A stretch of 31,894 nucleotides of DNA from DTU018 sp964618175 (GCA_964618175.1 CAZTZX010000018.1:1-31894); one strand, 5' to 3'; shown: positions 15,331 to 24,611, numbered from the stretch's first letter. The notes: generated from the sequence alone by a model not told the origin. Numbers and translations are program-made.

Positions 15331-17052
15331 TTAAACTCGTTTAAACATCTTTTCCAGATCATTTTGCCCAACTTTCATTACGGTGGGCCTTCCATGGGGA
15401 CAATGCTGGTATTGATCATGGTTGAGCAGATCCGTTACTAAGGCCTGCATTTCCATAGATGACATATAATCACCGGCCTTTATGGCTTGATGACAGGCCA
15501 TACTTATCATGGCTTCCTCACGAAAATCTTGGTAATTACCGGTTTCCAGCAGGTCGATCAAATCCACCAGTACCTCGGTCTCCCGGCCTTGGATTAGGCT
15601 GGGTGCCTGGCGTATCAATACCGAGGATGGTCCGGCTCGATCATAACTAAAGCCTATCTTTTCTAATTGCTCCTTCTCTATTTCCAACAGATCAGCCTGG
15701 CGAACAGAAATGTCCAATGATATAGGGAAGAGCAGTTCACTACCTGGAGCGGAATGGAGATGTTGATCGCGGATACGATTAAACAGTATTCTCTCCTGAG
15801 CAGCGTGCTGGTCAATTATCCATAATCCATCTTCGGCTTCCACCAGTATATAGGACTGTAAAAGTTGTCCCAGCACCTTTAGAGGCATCGGGGCCTCCGG
15901 ATTGCTACCCGTGAGAACCGACGGGCTCGATTCGGTATATACTGATGCTGGCATGGGTGGTTCATTGAGTAATAATTCCCCGGTCTCATAATCAACTTTC
16001 TCATATGAGGATGGTCGTACTATAGGCAGATGGTGTGTCGAATGCACACCGGCCAGAGCCGACCTGTCATGACTGGACAGGCGGTCAACGATCAATTGCC
16101 GCAGCCATGAAAAAACCTGTTTTTCATCAGCAAAGCGCACTTCCCACTTCTGGGGATGGACATTAACATCGACCATTTCTCGCGGTACTGATAAATTCAA
16201 TATTACTATCGGATACTCGCGGGACAGCAGCAAACCCTGATAAGCCACGTCAATAGCCCGGTACAGCAGGCTACTGCGAACGGGACGGTTATTGACAAAC
16301 AAAAGCTGGCTACGGCGGTTATTACGCGTGGTTTCTGGTGGAGAGATCATCCCCGCTAGGGAAAACGAATCACCCTGATGGGATATATCTAGTAGTGTTG
16401 TTACAAATTGACTGCCATACACGGCTATTGCCGCATCTCGAACTGATCCATTACCTGGTGTCTTAAAATAGGTCTTACGGCTGTTTTTTAGGGTGAAGGA
16501 AACCTCTGGGCGAGCTAAAGCATAACGGGATACCAGTTCATGAATATGGTTACCTTCGCTGACGGGACTTTTTAAGAATTTTCTGCGCGCCGGGGTGTTG
16601 AAGAACAGATCACTAACTTTGATACGGGTTCCTGGGGGGCAAGAAACCGGTTCCAGTGATCTAAGTACTCCCCCCTCGTAACATCCATACATACCCGTCT
16701 GCTCTGGTGGACAGGTATATATCTCCAAACACGCTACCGAGGCAATACTGGGCAAAGCTTCGCCTCGGAAACCCATAGTGCCGATGTTGAATAAATCATT
16801 TTCCGAGGCTATTTTACTGGTAGCATGGCGCATAAAAGCCTGAGGGAGATCCTTCTTATATATACCGTGACCATTATCCTCTACCTCAATAGTCTCAATG
16901 CCGCCCTGAGCGAAGTCGATTGCAATACGGGAGGCTCCAGCATCCAAAGCATTATCCAGCAGTTCTTTGACCACCGAGGCCGGTCGCTCGATGACCTCTC
17001 CGGCAGCGATTTTATTTATTAAATGTTCATCCAGCAGGTGTATCTTGTTCAT
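15331..17052 (-). CDS. mutL: DNA mismatch repair protein MutL (endonuclease type)
   Basis: A 573-residue GHKL ATPase that links MutS recognition to strand incision. ATPase motifs: E30 and N34 in KELLDNALDAG, DNGHGI (59-64), GFRGEALPSIASV (94-106) and GTRIKV (141-146). The C-terminal endonuclease domain has DQHAAQE (414-420), ACHQAIKAG (519-527), CPHGRPT (551-557) and FKRV at the end. The usual DQHA(X)2E(X)4E motif has Asn at its last position (N425) in place of Glu. The linker is short compared with Bacillus MutL (627 aa). The ATG overlaps the stop of the HDAC gene by 4 nt (ATGA), with GAGGAAAG upstream, so translation is coupled. Confidence 0.95.
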   Translation of the reverse strand: MNKIHLLDEHLINKIAAGEVIERPASVVKELLDNALDAGASRIAIDFAQGGIETIEVEDNGHGIYKKDLPQAFMRHATSKIASENDLFNIGTMGFRGEALPSIASVACLEIYTCPPEQTGMYGCYEGGVLRSLEPVSCPPGTRIKVSDLFFNTPARRKFLKSPVSEGNHIHELVSRYALARPEVSFTLKNSRKTYFKTPGNGSVRDAAIAVYGSQFVTTLLDISHQGDSFSLAGMISPPETTRNNRRSQLLFVNNRPVRSSLLYRAIDVAYQGLLLSREYPIVILNLSVPREMVDVNVHPQKWEVRFADEKQVFSWLRQLIVDRLSSHDRSALAGVHSTHHLPIVRPSSYEKVDYETGELLLNEPPMPASVYTESSPSVLTGSNPEAPMPLKVLGQLLQSYILVEAEDGLWIIDQHAAQERILFNRIRDQHLHSAPGSELLFPISLDISVRQADLLEIEKEQLEKIGFSYDRAGPSSVLIRQAPSLIQGRETEVLVDLIDLLETGNYQDFREEAMISMACHQAIKAGDYMSSMEMQALVTDLLNHDQYQHCPHGRPTVMKVGQNDLEKMFKRV

Positions 17053-18401
17053 CTAATGATGCTTTCCTCATCTTTATTGGGATTGAAGCTGCGATATTCG
17101 CGCTTGATGCGATCCTGTAAGTAGACATAATCATAACGATCATAGCGGATCATTTCCTGGTATACTACGGTGGCCTGGGCATGACAGGCTGAACAACAAT
17201 TAATAGGCACCGATATACACATGACCCGGTATTGTTTACCGTTGCGTTGCTGAGCAGTCGAATCAAGCATGCGGAAACCGCAGCAATCAGGACAATTACG
17301 CAGCCGCATCTGTTGTTCTTCATGAATATAATCGGTGTCATAAAAGATGCGTTGATATTCACTGAAGAACTCACCCTGGGCACGGCGATTTTTATCGATG
17401 ATATCCTGGCGACCCTTAAACAGGTTCAGCTGGGTTTCCGTCATCTTTTTGATCGCTTCCAGGTTGCGGGAAGACTCTCTAAAGTTTTCTCGGGCATAGT
17501 CAGGTTCGCGCAAATTGCTATAGTCCATACCCGCCATAGCCATAATAATGCCCATATTTATATAGGGTAAGGCGGTCTCCACTGAATAACCCCCTTCTAA
17601 AACAGCGATATGGGGAGCTAGTTTGTGGTTTAACTCAGCGTAACCCTGGGCGGTAAACCGCATATCAGCCAGAGGATCGGTATAGTGATTATCCTGGCCG
17701 GCAGAATTAACGACCAAATCTGGCTTGAATTCTTCCAGCAACGGCAACACCAGATGATCAATAACATAGTGGATACCTACATCGGTGGTCTTGGGCATCA
17801 AAGGTACATTTATGGTAGTGCCATAAGCCAGTGGCCCTCCGGCCTCATTCATAAACCCAGTACCGGGGTACAGGGTGCGCCCATCCTGATGAAAAGATAC
17901 GTACAAAACATCCGGGTCATGATAGTAAATCTCCTGGGATCCATCGCCATGATGTACATCAGTATCAATGACCGCGATCCGTTTGACCTCATATCTATGA
18001 CGCAGGTATTCGATCATAATAGCTTCATTATTGATATTACAAAAACCACGATTGCCATGGCTTACGGTCATGGCATGGTGTCCGGGAGGTCTGACTATAG
18101 CAAAACCATTCTTAATTTCACCTTTCATATAGGCATCAGCCAATACCAGGGTTGACCCTGCCGCCACAAAATGGGCCTCTAATAAACTGGCATTTTGATC
18201 AGGAACTACAAAATGAACAGCTGCAATATCAATAGGCTCTGCTAAGCGTGGTTTGTATTCCCGTATTTCGGGAAGATCCATGATACCCTCTTCAAATAGT
18301 TGATCCCGGGTGTAGAGTAAGCGCTCCTCTCGCTCTGGGTGAGTAGGAGAAATCGCCCAGTCAAAGGCCGGGAAAAACAATAACCCTGTTGGTTTCATCA
18401 T
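17049..18401 (-). CDS. Histone-deacetylase-superfamily amidohydrolase with C-terminal zinc ribbon
   Basis: A 450-residue zinc hydrolase of the arginase/HDAC fold. Visible active-site elements are RPPGHHA (104-110, His dyad H108/H109), DTDVHHGDG (146-154, zinc ligands D148 and H150), QD at 236-237 (zinc ligand D237) and LEGGYS (268-273, catalytic Y272). Bacterial members deacetylate acetylpolyamines, acetyl-CoA synthetase or similar; the substrate here is unknown. After the hydrolase domain a basic linker leads to a Cys-rich segment, C370-x2-C373-C374 ... C395 ... C402-C403-x2-C406, that looks like a zinc ribbon and is not part of the usual HDAC fold. The ATG overlaps the stop of the HyuA-like gene by 4 nt, and its own stop overlaps mutL by 4 nt. 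Confidence 0.88.
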   Translation of the reverse strand: MMKPTGLLFFPAFDWAISPTHPEREERLLYTRDQLFEEGIMDLPEIREYKPRLAEPIDIAAVHFVVPDQNASLLEAHFVAAGSTLVLADAYMKGEIKNGFAIVRPPGHHAMTVSHGNRGFCNINNEAIMIEYLRHRYEVKRIAVIDTDVHHGDGSQEIYYHDPDVLYVSFHQDGRTLYPGTGFMNEAGGPLAYGTTINVPLMPKTTDVGIHYVIDHLVLPLLEEFKPDLVVNSAGQDNHYTDPLADMRFTAQGYAELNHKLAPHIAVLEGGYSVETALPYINMGIIMAMAGMDYSNLREPDYARENFRESSRNLEAIKKMTETQLNLFKGRQDIIDKNRRAQGEFFSEYQRIFYDTDYIHEEQQMRLRNCPDCCGFRMLDSTAQQRNGKQYRVMCISVPINCCSACHAQATVVYQEMIRYDRYDYVYLQDRIKREYRSFNPNKDEESIIR

Positions 18402-20080
18402 TTCACCCCCTGAAATTCAGTAATCAATCCGGGAGCGACCTGCGCCCCAATATCAAAAATACGTCCATTTCGATCCCATCCCCGGATCAAATTAAACTGT
18501 TCTTCCAGGAAAATGGCATGATCATCCAGGTAATCATCCATCCCCCGCTCTTTCCCCAGCTGGTACAAGTATTTTATCGCCATGTCGCGGGCATCTGCCA
18601 GTTGATAATTATTAATGTCACGGCGTTCTTCCACTACTCCGCCAGGCTCCACGGCACATAGGGATCTTTCCGTATCCAGGTGCACATAAACTGCCAGAGT
18701 GGGCCGGGCTACCGCTGCCCCTAGAGCGTTGGCGACATCAGCATAGTGGTGGAGAAAAGGCTGCACCTGAAGAGACTGAGCCACACTGGGTATTACGGAG
18801 TGAGCAGCGGCACCAATGCCCACCACTCGATCCAGGGCAAAATGCCTTTGATGGACCACTTCCCACACCCGGTAGGCGGGCTCGTTTTCCCATTCCTTAA
18901 ACATGTGCTCAGTGGCCTCCACCAGAGTGTTAACAACTTGTTGGATGACCATTGTGCATATATCATCTAATTGGAGAGAGCTCACCTCGGCCAGTTTCTG
19001 CAAATAAGCTTTAGAGCGGCTGGCATCACCTTGCTGCAGAGACAGACCATAATTGAAGGCATCAGTAACTGTAGCAGTCTCGCCGCCAAAGCAGGCTGCC
19101 GGCCCCTTTCTATCCACTAAAACCTCAATTTGCCCATTTTTATAGGTCAAGGAACTGTCGCCTCCTATGGCAATTGAGCGCACTGAAACTGCTTGTACAT
19201 GAGTGTATTGGTTCATCAATTGTGCTCCACGGGAGGCCTGCAGAGGCAAGCCTTCTACAAGCAGCGCCAGGTCAGATGTAGTGCCGCCAATATCAATTAC
19301 CAGCGAGTTATTCTTATCCATGGTAAGGGCCAGAGCACCCATAGTGCTAGCCGCTGGTCCGGAAAAGATCGTTTCACATGGGAAGTATCGCGATATCTCC
19401 AGAGGCAGGGTCCCGCCATCCGCCTTGAGAACATGTACTTCTATACCCGCTCCACGTTCCTGTAAGGCCCTTTCCACCTCATCAACAAATCGCTGCCACT
19501 CCGGTGAGATCATAGCGGTAAAATAAGCAGTAGCTGCTCGGCGCGGAAAATTTAGCCGGTTAGAAATATCGCAGCTCAAGAATACTTCCAAATCCGGATA
19601 TTCTTGTTTGAGAATCTGAGCCACTTGGTTTTCATGGCTGCGGTTGCGATTGGAAAACTTACCGGCTACAGCTACCCTCTTAATTCCTATCTGTTTGAGC
19701 TGGTCGGCCACACTTTTTATTTCGTCTGGAGCCAGCGGTTCAATTTCTCGTCCGCGAAAATCAATGGCTCCCTTGATAAAGAACGTGTCAGTTGATAGTT
19801 GATAAGTTTGGTGAGGCAGGCCATATCCTGGTATCATAATAAGTGCGGTGCGCTGGCCTTTCCCGGTAGCCAATAAATTGGTCACCAGAGTAGTACTAAG
19901 CACGATACGCTGCACTTTAGTTTGGGCTGGGACTGCCGCTAAAAGATCATCCAGTACTCCCAGAATAACTGTTTGCAGGTTGTCATTATCAGTCGGCTTT
20001 TTCACCGCCTTTTTAACTTCCTGTCCGGCAAAGAGTACACCGTCAGTGAAGGTTCCGCCCACATCAATTCCAATCAACAA
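18398..20080 (-). CDS. Hydantoinase/oxoprolinase-family ATPase (HyuA-like)
   Basis: About 560 residues with the actin-like ATPase fold of HyuA/acetone carboxylase subunits. Numbered from a GTG at 20089: GIDVGGTFTDG (7-17, phosphate 1), STTLVTN (65-71), KADGGT (222-227), SGPAASTMGA (243-252) and DIGGTTSD (266-273, phosphate 2). Family members open or carboxylate cyclic amides or ketones with ATP, usually with a HyuB partner; none is present, so the reaction cannot be assigned. The GTG at 20089 is inside the AGGAGG ribosome site; a TTG at 20080, 8 nt after it, is the better start. It is 10-20 bp downstream of mutS and overlaps the HDAC gene by 4 nt. Confidence 0.85.
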   Translation of the reverse strand: MLIGIDVGGTFTDGVLFAGQEVKKAVKKPTDNDNLQTVILGVLDDLLAAVPAQTKVQRIVLSTTLVTNLLATGKGQRTALIMIPGYGLPHQTYQLSTDTFFIKGAIDFRGREIEPLAPDEIKSVADQLKQIGIKRVAVAGKFSNRNRSHENQVAQILKQEYPDLEVFLSCDISNRLNFPRRAATAYFTAMISPEWQRFVDEVERALQERGAGIEVHVLKADGGTLPLEISRYFPCETIFSGPAASTMGALALTMDKNNSLVIDIGGTTSDLALLVEGLPLQASRGAQLMNQYTHVQAVSVRSIAIGGDSSLTYKNGQIEVLVDRKGPAACFGGETATVTDAFNYGLSLQQGDASRSKAYLQKLAEVSSLQLDDICTMVIQQVVNTLVEATEHMFKEWENEPAYRVWEVVHQRHFALDRVVGIGAAAHSVIPSVAQSLQVQPFLHHYADVANALGAAVARPTLAVYVHLDTERSLCAVEPGGVVEERRDINNYQLADARDMAIKYLYQLGKERGMDDYLDDHAIFLEEQFNLIRGWDRNGRIFDIGAQVAPGLITEFQGVK

Positions 20081-20099
20081 AATGGCCACCTCCTAAAGG

Positions 20100-22670
20100 T
20101 CAGGTCAAACACTCTTTCCATTCATATAATAACGATAAGGCTTCCCGGGGAGACAACTTATCTACATCCAAAGTGCGCAACCGCTGAATAATGGGATCCT
20201 CAGTGCCGAATAAGCTCGGCTGCTCCACAAGTTCCGGTGATTGCTTATGGCCTGCTTTGTTTTCCAGATCGCGCAATATTTCCTGAGCACGAGCAATGAC
20301 ATCCCGCCGTAAACCAGCTAATTGGGCTACATGTAAGCCATAGCTTTTATCAGCCCTACCTGGCAAGACCCGCTTTAGAAAGACCACACTATCTCCAGAA
20401 TCCTGAACCGATACTGACAGATTGACTATCCCGGGAAGAGCTTCCTCTAACTGGGTCAGTTCATGATAATGGGTGGCAAATAAACTGCGGGCCCTAATAT
20501 CGTCAACTATAAACTCAGTTACAGCCTGAGCCAGGCTTAATCCATCGTAAGTGCTGGTCCCCCGGCCGATTTCATCCAGAATGATAAGGCTGTCAGGAGT
20601 AGCATTGTTGATAATATTGGCTACCTCGACCATCTCTACCATAAAAGTACTCTGTCCGGCACTTAAATCATCAGACGCACCTACCCTAGTAAACAACCGG
20701 TCTACCAATCCAATGCGAGCATGATCAGCGGGAACAAAGCTCCCCATCTGCGCCATCAATACCAGCAAGGCAGTTTGCCGCATATAGGTGCTTTTTCCGC
20801 CCATGTTAGGGCCGGTAATGATAGCAAACCGGGCTTCCTCTTGGTTTAGTTTAACATCGTTGGGAACAAAACGCGAATTGACCAAATGCTTCTCAACCAC
20901 CGGGTGGCGGGAGGCGCGGGCATCAATTAGGCCACTATTATCCATAATAGGCCGCACATAGTTATTAGCATAGGCCGCTTCAGCTAAAGACAATATAACA
21001 TCCATAATCGCCATTTGTTCTGCTGTCTTCTGGAAACGAGGTAAAAATGACAATAGATCTTCCCGTATCTGACAGAACTCCGCATATTCCAGAGCAAAAA
21101 GTCTCTCTCGGGCTCCCAGTATACGTTCTTCGTACTGCTTTAGTTCATCACTGATAAACCGCTCGTTGTTGACCAGAGTTTGTTTGCGGTGATAGTCAGC
21201 CGGCACCAAGTGAAGATTGGATTTGCTCACTTCTATGTAATAGCCAAACACCTTATTGTAAGCAACTTTTAGGTGTTTGATGCCGGTTCGTTCCTTTTCA
21301 CGATTCTCAAAGGCAATCAGCCAGTCAGAACCTGCCCGTGACAATTCGCCCAGTTCATCTATTTCCGGTGAGTAACCAACCCTGATTATATCTCCTTCAC
21401 GTAAAGACAAAGGCGGGTCATCGTCGATAGAGCGTGCAATAAGATCGTGCATATCGGTTAGGGAATCCAACTTGGCAATATCTTTGAGCATTTCACAGCT
21501 TGTCGCAGCCAGCAGATCCCTTACTAGGCTCGCCTTTTCCAAAGAATGTTGGGTTGCTACCAGATCTCGCGGATTTGCTAGTTGACTGCCTATTTTACCG
21601 GCCAGGCGCTCCATATCGTATACCTCTCCCAGGGCTTGCCGTAGGTTGCTGCGCAGCGCCAGATCATCAATCAGTTCCTGTATGGCATCATGACGGATTT
21701 GTATTTGCTGCAGATCTCTTAAAGGCAGTTCAATCCAACTCTTTAATCTTCTTCTGCCCATAGAGGTGCAGCAATGATCCAGTATTGACAACAGTGAACC
21801 TTCTCTTTTGCCGTCCCTTAAAGTGCTGGTCAATTCCAGGTTGCGGCGGGTGCCTACATCCATATCTAGGTACTGATTAATATAATGAAGGCTGATATTT
21901 TGCAAATGATAGAGGTGAGCCTGACAGGTATTTTCCAAATAACTGATGATAGCAGCAGCCGCATAAACGGCTAAATCATGTGCGGCAGTGATGCCGAATC
22001 CTTCCAGGGTCGTTACCTTGAAGTGCTTTAGCAAAATCTCATCTGCCCTAGCATAACTGCGGGGAAATTCTGCTGTAACCAGGGGGAGATGAGTTAATTC
22101 AGCCTGCTCCCCTATCCACAGGGAAGGCTGATCTTCGGCCAGGAGGCACTCGCTAGGATTCAGCCGCAGCAGTTCAGCGTAGAGCAAAGCGACAGCATCT
22201 TTACCGTTCCACTGGCAAACCTTGAATTCGCCGGTAGATATGTCGGCAAAGGCTAAACCGGCGCGTTCATCATCAATACATACCGCTGTCAGATAATTGG
22301 CGGCCATTTCGGAAAGCATATTATCTTCGATAACAGTGCCCGGGGTTATAATTCGTACAATTTCTCGTTTGACCAATCCTTTGGCTTCCCGAGGATCTTC
22401 CACCTGGTCACATATGGCCACTCGATAACCCCGAGCAATAAGCTTGGCTATGTAGGTTGAGGCGGAATGGTGAGGAACTCCGCACATGGGGATGCGCCCA
22501 GCGTCCCCGCCGTCACGAGCGGTCAAAACTATTTCTAATTCGCGGGAGGCTACTTGAGCATCCTCAAAAAACATCTCATAAAAGTCTCCCAGACGGAAGA
22601 ACAGCAGGCAATCCGGTTGCTGGTTTTTGATTTCCAGGTATTGTTGCAACATGGGCGTATACTTTGACAT
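20100..22670 (-). CDS. mutS: DNA mismatch repair protein MutS
   Basis: An 856-residue mismatch-recognition ATPase, standard length for MutS1. The N-terminal domain carries the mismatch wedge F30-x-E32 (GDFYEMF) and CGVPHHSASTY (63-73). The C-terminal ABC-type ATPase has Walker A GPNMGGKST (620-628), a signature region DDLSAGQSTFMVEM (667-680), Walker B LIILDE (695-700) and the ATHYHEL switch (732-738). A clamp-like segment (about 710-856) ends in a short tail. ATG start with GAGGGG 8 nt upstream. It heads the mutS-HyuA-HDAC-mutL-methyltransferase-miaA-hfq run and is separated from the ricA-like gene by a terminator. Confidence 0.97.
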   Translation of the reverse strand: MSKYTPMLQQYLEIKNQQPDCLLFFRLGDFYEMFFEDAQVASRELEIVLTARDGGDAGRIPMCGVPHHSASTYIAKLIARGYRVAICDQVEDPREAKGLVKREIVRIITPGTVIEDNMLSEMAANYLTAVCIDDERAGLAFADISTGEFKVCQWNGKDAVALLYAELLRLNPSECLLAEDQPSLWIGEQAELTHLPLVTAEFPRSYARADEILLKHFKVTTLEGFGITAAHDLAVYAAAAIISYLENTCQAHLYHLQNISLHYINQYLDMDVGTRRNLELTSTLRDGKREGSLLSILDHCCTSMGRRRLKSWIELPLRDLQQIQIRHDAIQELIDDLALRSNLRQALGEVYDMERLAGKIGSQLANPRDLVATQHSLEKASLVRDLLAATSCEMLKDIAKLDSLTDMHDLIARSIDDDPPLSLREGDIIRVGYSPEIDELGELSRAGSDWLIAFENREKERTGIKHLKVAYNKVFGYYIEVSKSNLHLVPADYHRKQTLVNNERFISDELKQYEERILGARERLFALEYAEFCQIREDLLSFLPRFQKTAEQMAIMDVILSLAEAAYANNYVRPIMDNSGLIDARASRHPVVEKHLVNSRFVPNDVKLNQEEARFAIITGPNMGGKSTYMRQTALLVLMAQMGSFVPADHARIGLVDRLFTRVGASDDLSAGQSTFMVEMVEVANIINNATPDSLIILDEIGRGTSTYDGLSLAQAVTEFIVDDIRARSLFATHYHELTQLEEALPGIVNLSVSVQDSGDSVVFLKRVLPGRADKSYGLHVAQLAGLRRDVIARAQEILRDLENKAGHKQSPELVEQPSLFGTEDPIIQRLRTLDVDKLSPREALSLLYEWKECLT

Positions 22671-22684
22671 ACTTGAAACCCCTC

Positions 22685-22715
22685 AAAAAGAAAGACTTAG
22701 ATTTCTAAGCCTTTC
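22685..22715 (-). terminator. Terminator between the ricA-like gene and mutS
   Basis: GAAAGACTTA at 22690-22699 pairs with the complementary arm ending at 22715, with one G-T wobble, over a stem of 10-12 bp. On the minus strand it is followed by TTTTT. It lies 34 bp past the ricA-like stop and just before the mutS ribosome site, so it could also attenuate read-through into mutS. Confidence 0.8.
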
Positions 22716-22749
22716 TGTGTCGTATTAATATTGGTTATGAATAAAAGTT

Positions 22750-23139
22750 CTAACTACAGCCGCCTCCACAACTATCACAGCAGTCACTACTGCAACCGCC
22801 GCCGCTTCCGGAAATAGCTTGGTTCATGGCAAAATAAACGCCCTGCATCAAATTGTCAAAGCTCTCTTGAGCTTGAACTAATTCGTTTATCACACTATTA
22901 GCAGTCAATTGCTGTTCTAGAATATTAAGGTGGTCTTCCTCCGCCTTAGTAACCAACAATCCGTCCTGGAATTTGTTGTCCAATTTGGATTTGGCATCCT
23001 GATATTTCATCAGCAGGTCATAGGCGTTGCTGTCCTGAGTAAGCTTCATCTGTAAAGCCTTCAGACGATCTACCTCGTCAGATTCAGCCACAGCAGACCC
23101 AAGTTCAAACGCTAAGCGGATAATTTCTTCGTTAGTCAA
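22750..23139 (-). CDS. YlbF/YmcA (RicA-like) regulator with cysteine-rich tail
   Basis: A 129-residue, mostly helical Com_YlbF-family protein. In Bacillus, RicA (YmcA) and RicF (YlbF) join RicT in a [4Fe-4S]-binding complex that affects RNase Y processing and development, and ricA sits between miaB and mutS; the same position here points to RicA rather than RicF. The last 14 residues hold six cysteines (C116, C120, C121, C124, C128 region, glycine-rich), suited to an Fe-S cluster and richer than in Bacillus. Start is TTG with AGGAGG 8 nt upstream. An inverted repeat (ATGCAG, 5 nt, CTGCAT at 23162-23178) lies just upstream. It is followed by a terminator. Confidence 0.82.
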   Translation of the reverse strand: MTNEEIIRLAFELGSAVAESDEVDRLKALQMKLTQDSNAYDLLMKYQDAKSKLDNKFQDGLLVTKAEEDHLNILEQQLTANSVINELVQAQESFDNLMQGVYFAMNQAISGSGGGCSSDCCDSCGGGCS

Positions 23140-23270
23140 TGTCTAGTCCTCCTAACCATTTATGCAGTCTGTCTGCATTTTTATAAATCAATCACTGCCC
23201 TTATTCTAGCATGACGAGATCAGCAATAAAATTGTTTCATCCAAGAAATTTCAATTTTTCTTATATCATC

Positions 23271-24611
23271 TTAACATTTCGATAACACATCCCCGAATAG
23301 TGAAAAAGTTTTACCTTCGGTTATTTTTACGGGAAGAATCTTACCTACTAAATCATCAGAACCAGATATTATCACAATGCGATTGGTGCGGGTCCGGGAA
23401 GTCAGTTTGCTCTTATCAGTTTTACTGGGCCCTTCCACTAAAACTTCTTCCACTTGTCCTTCCAGCGATTGATTGATTTCGCGCGCTATGCGGTATTGAA
23501 GAAGATTTAATTCACTAAGCCGAGCCTTTTTAGTTTCCTGGGACACTTGATCCGAAAAATCGGCTGCCCGCGTGCCCCGGCGTACCGAGTACATAAAGGT
23601 AAAAGCAGCATCAAAACGTACCTTCTGAACCATATCAAGTGTATCGGCAAAATCCTCCTCCTGTTCACCGGGAAAACCAACGATAAGGTCACTGGTGATA
23701 GCCACTCCCGGAATCAGTTCGCGCATACGGGAGGTCAGTTCTAGATAGTGTTCCCGGGTATAGGCGCGGTTCATACGTTGGAGAATACGGTTGCTGCCTG
23801 ATTGCAGCGGAACATGAATATGTTCGCAGATCATCGGGTTGTCAGCGATGCGCTTAATTAGTTTCTGGGACATATCCTTAGGATGAGAAGTAGTAAACCG
23901 AATTCGATCTATACCCTCAACCACAGAGGTCATTTCCAAAAGATCTGCAAAATCAATGGTTTCATCGAGACCCTTACCATATGAGTTTACATTCTGCCCC
24001 AGCAAAGTTACCTCTCGATATCCCTGCATAGCCAAATTTTTAACTTCGCCTAAAATGTCCGCGGGGCGCCGGCTTCTTTCCCGGCCTCTGGTGTAAGGAA
24101 CAATGCAATAGCTGCAGAAGTTATTGCATCCGTACATAATATTCACGAAAGCGCTGATGCCGGCCTGCCTAACGGAAGGCAGACTCTCTTCCACTGCCCC
24201 CTCCTTTTCCCACACCTGAAAAACTGGCTTACGAGTTTGTTTGGTCTGTTCGATCAAATAGGGCAATTCATGAAGGTTATGAGTACCAAATACCACATCT
24301 ACCCCCATCCTTTTCAGGCGGGCCTGGACATCAGGAAGCTGAGCCATACAGCCGCCAAAACCAACGATCATATCGGGATTGTGGCGCTTCAAGACATTTA
24401 TTTCACCCAGTTTTCCATAAACTTTGTTCTCCGCTGAGTGACGTACGCTGCAGGTGTTAAACAGTATAACACTGGCATCTTCGGGGTTTGCGGCTGCACA
24501 ATAACCCATAGCTTCCAATAGTCCGCTCATTATTTCCGAATCTCGAACATTCATCTGGCAGCCATAAGTAATGATATAGTAGGCTGGTGGTTTCTCAAGT
24601 TGCAGATTCAC
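23271..24611 (-). CDS. miaB: tRNA-2-methylthio-N6-dimethylallyladenosine synthase MiaB
   Basis: A 446-residue radical SAM methylthiotransferase that converts i6A37 to ms2i6A37. The N-terminal UPF0004 domain holds the auxiliary cluster cysteines C18, C54 and C88. The radical SAM cluster is C162-x3-C166-x2-C169 (CNNFCSYC), and a TRAM RNA-binding domain covers about 378-443. All six cluster cysteines are present. Start is GTG with GAGGTGAT about 11 nt upstream, a little long. ATTATA at 24638-24643 (TATAAT on the minus strand) is a likely -10. It is upstream of the ricA-like gene, as in Bacillus miaB-ricA. Confidence 0.96.
   Translation of the reverse strand: MNLQLEKPPAYYIITYGCQMNVRDSEIMSGLLEAMGYCAAANPEDASVILFNTCSVRHSAENKVYGKLGEINVLKRHNPDMIVGFGGCMAQLPDVQARLKRMGVDVVFGTHNLHELPYLIEQTKQTRKPVFQVWEKEGAVEESLPSVRQAGISAFVNIMYGCNNFCSYCIVPYTRGRERSRRPADILGEVKNLAMQGYREVTLLGQNVNSYGKGLDETIDFADLLEMTSVVEGIDRIRFTTSHPKDMSQKLIKRIADNPMICEHIHVPLQSGSNRILQRMNRAYTREHYLELTSRMRELIPGVAITSDLIVGFPGEQEEDFADTLDMVQKVRFDAAFTFMYSVRRGTRAADFSDQVSQETKKARLSELNLLQYRIAREINQSLEGQVEEVLVEGPSKTDKSKLTSRTRTNRIVIISGSDDLVGKILPVKITEGKTFSLFGDVLSKC

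Noticed and set aside
17685..18155. Plus-strand 156-codon frame
   Set aside because: Lies fully antisense to the HDAC gene; its openness follows from the codon use of the real gene.
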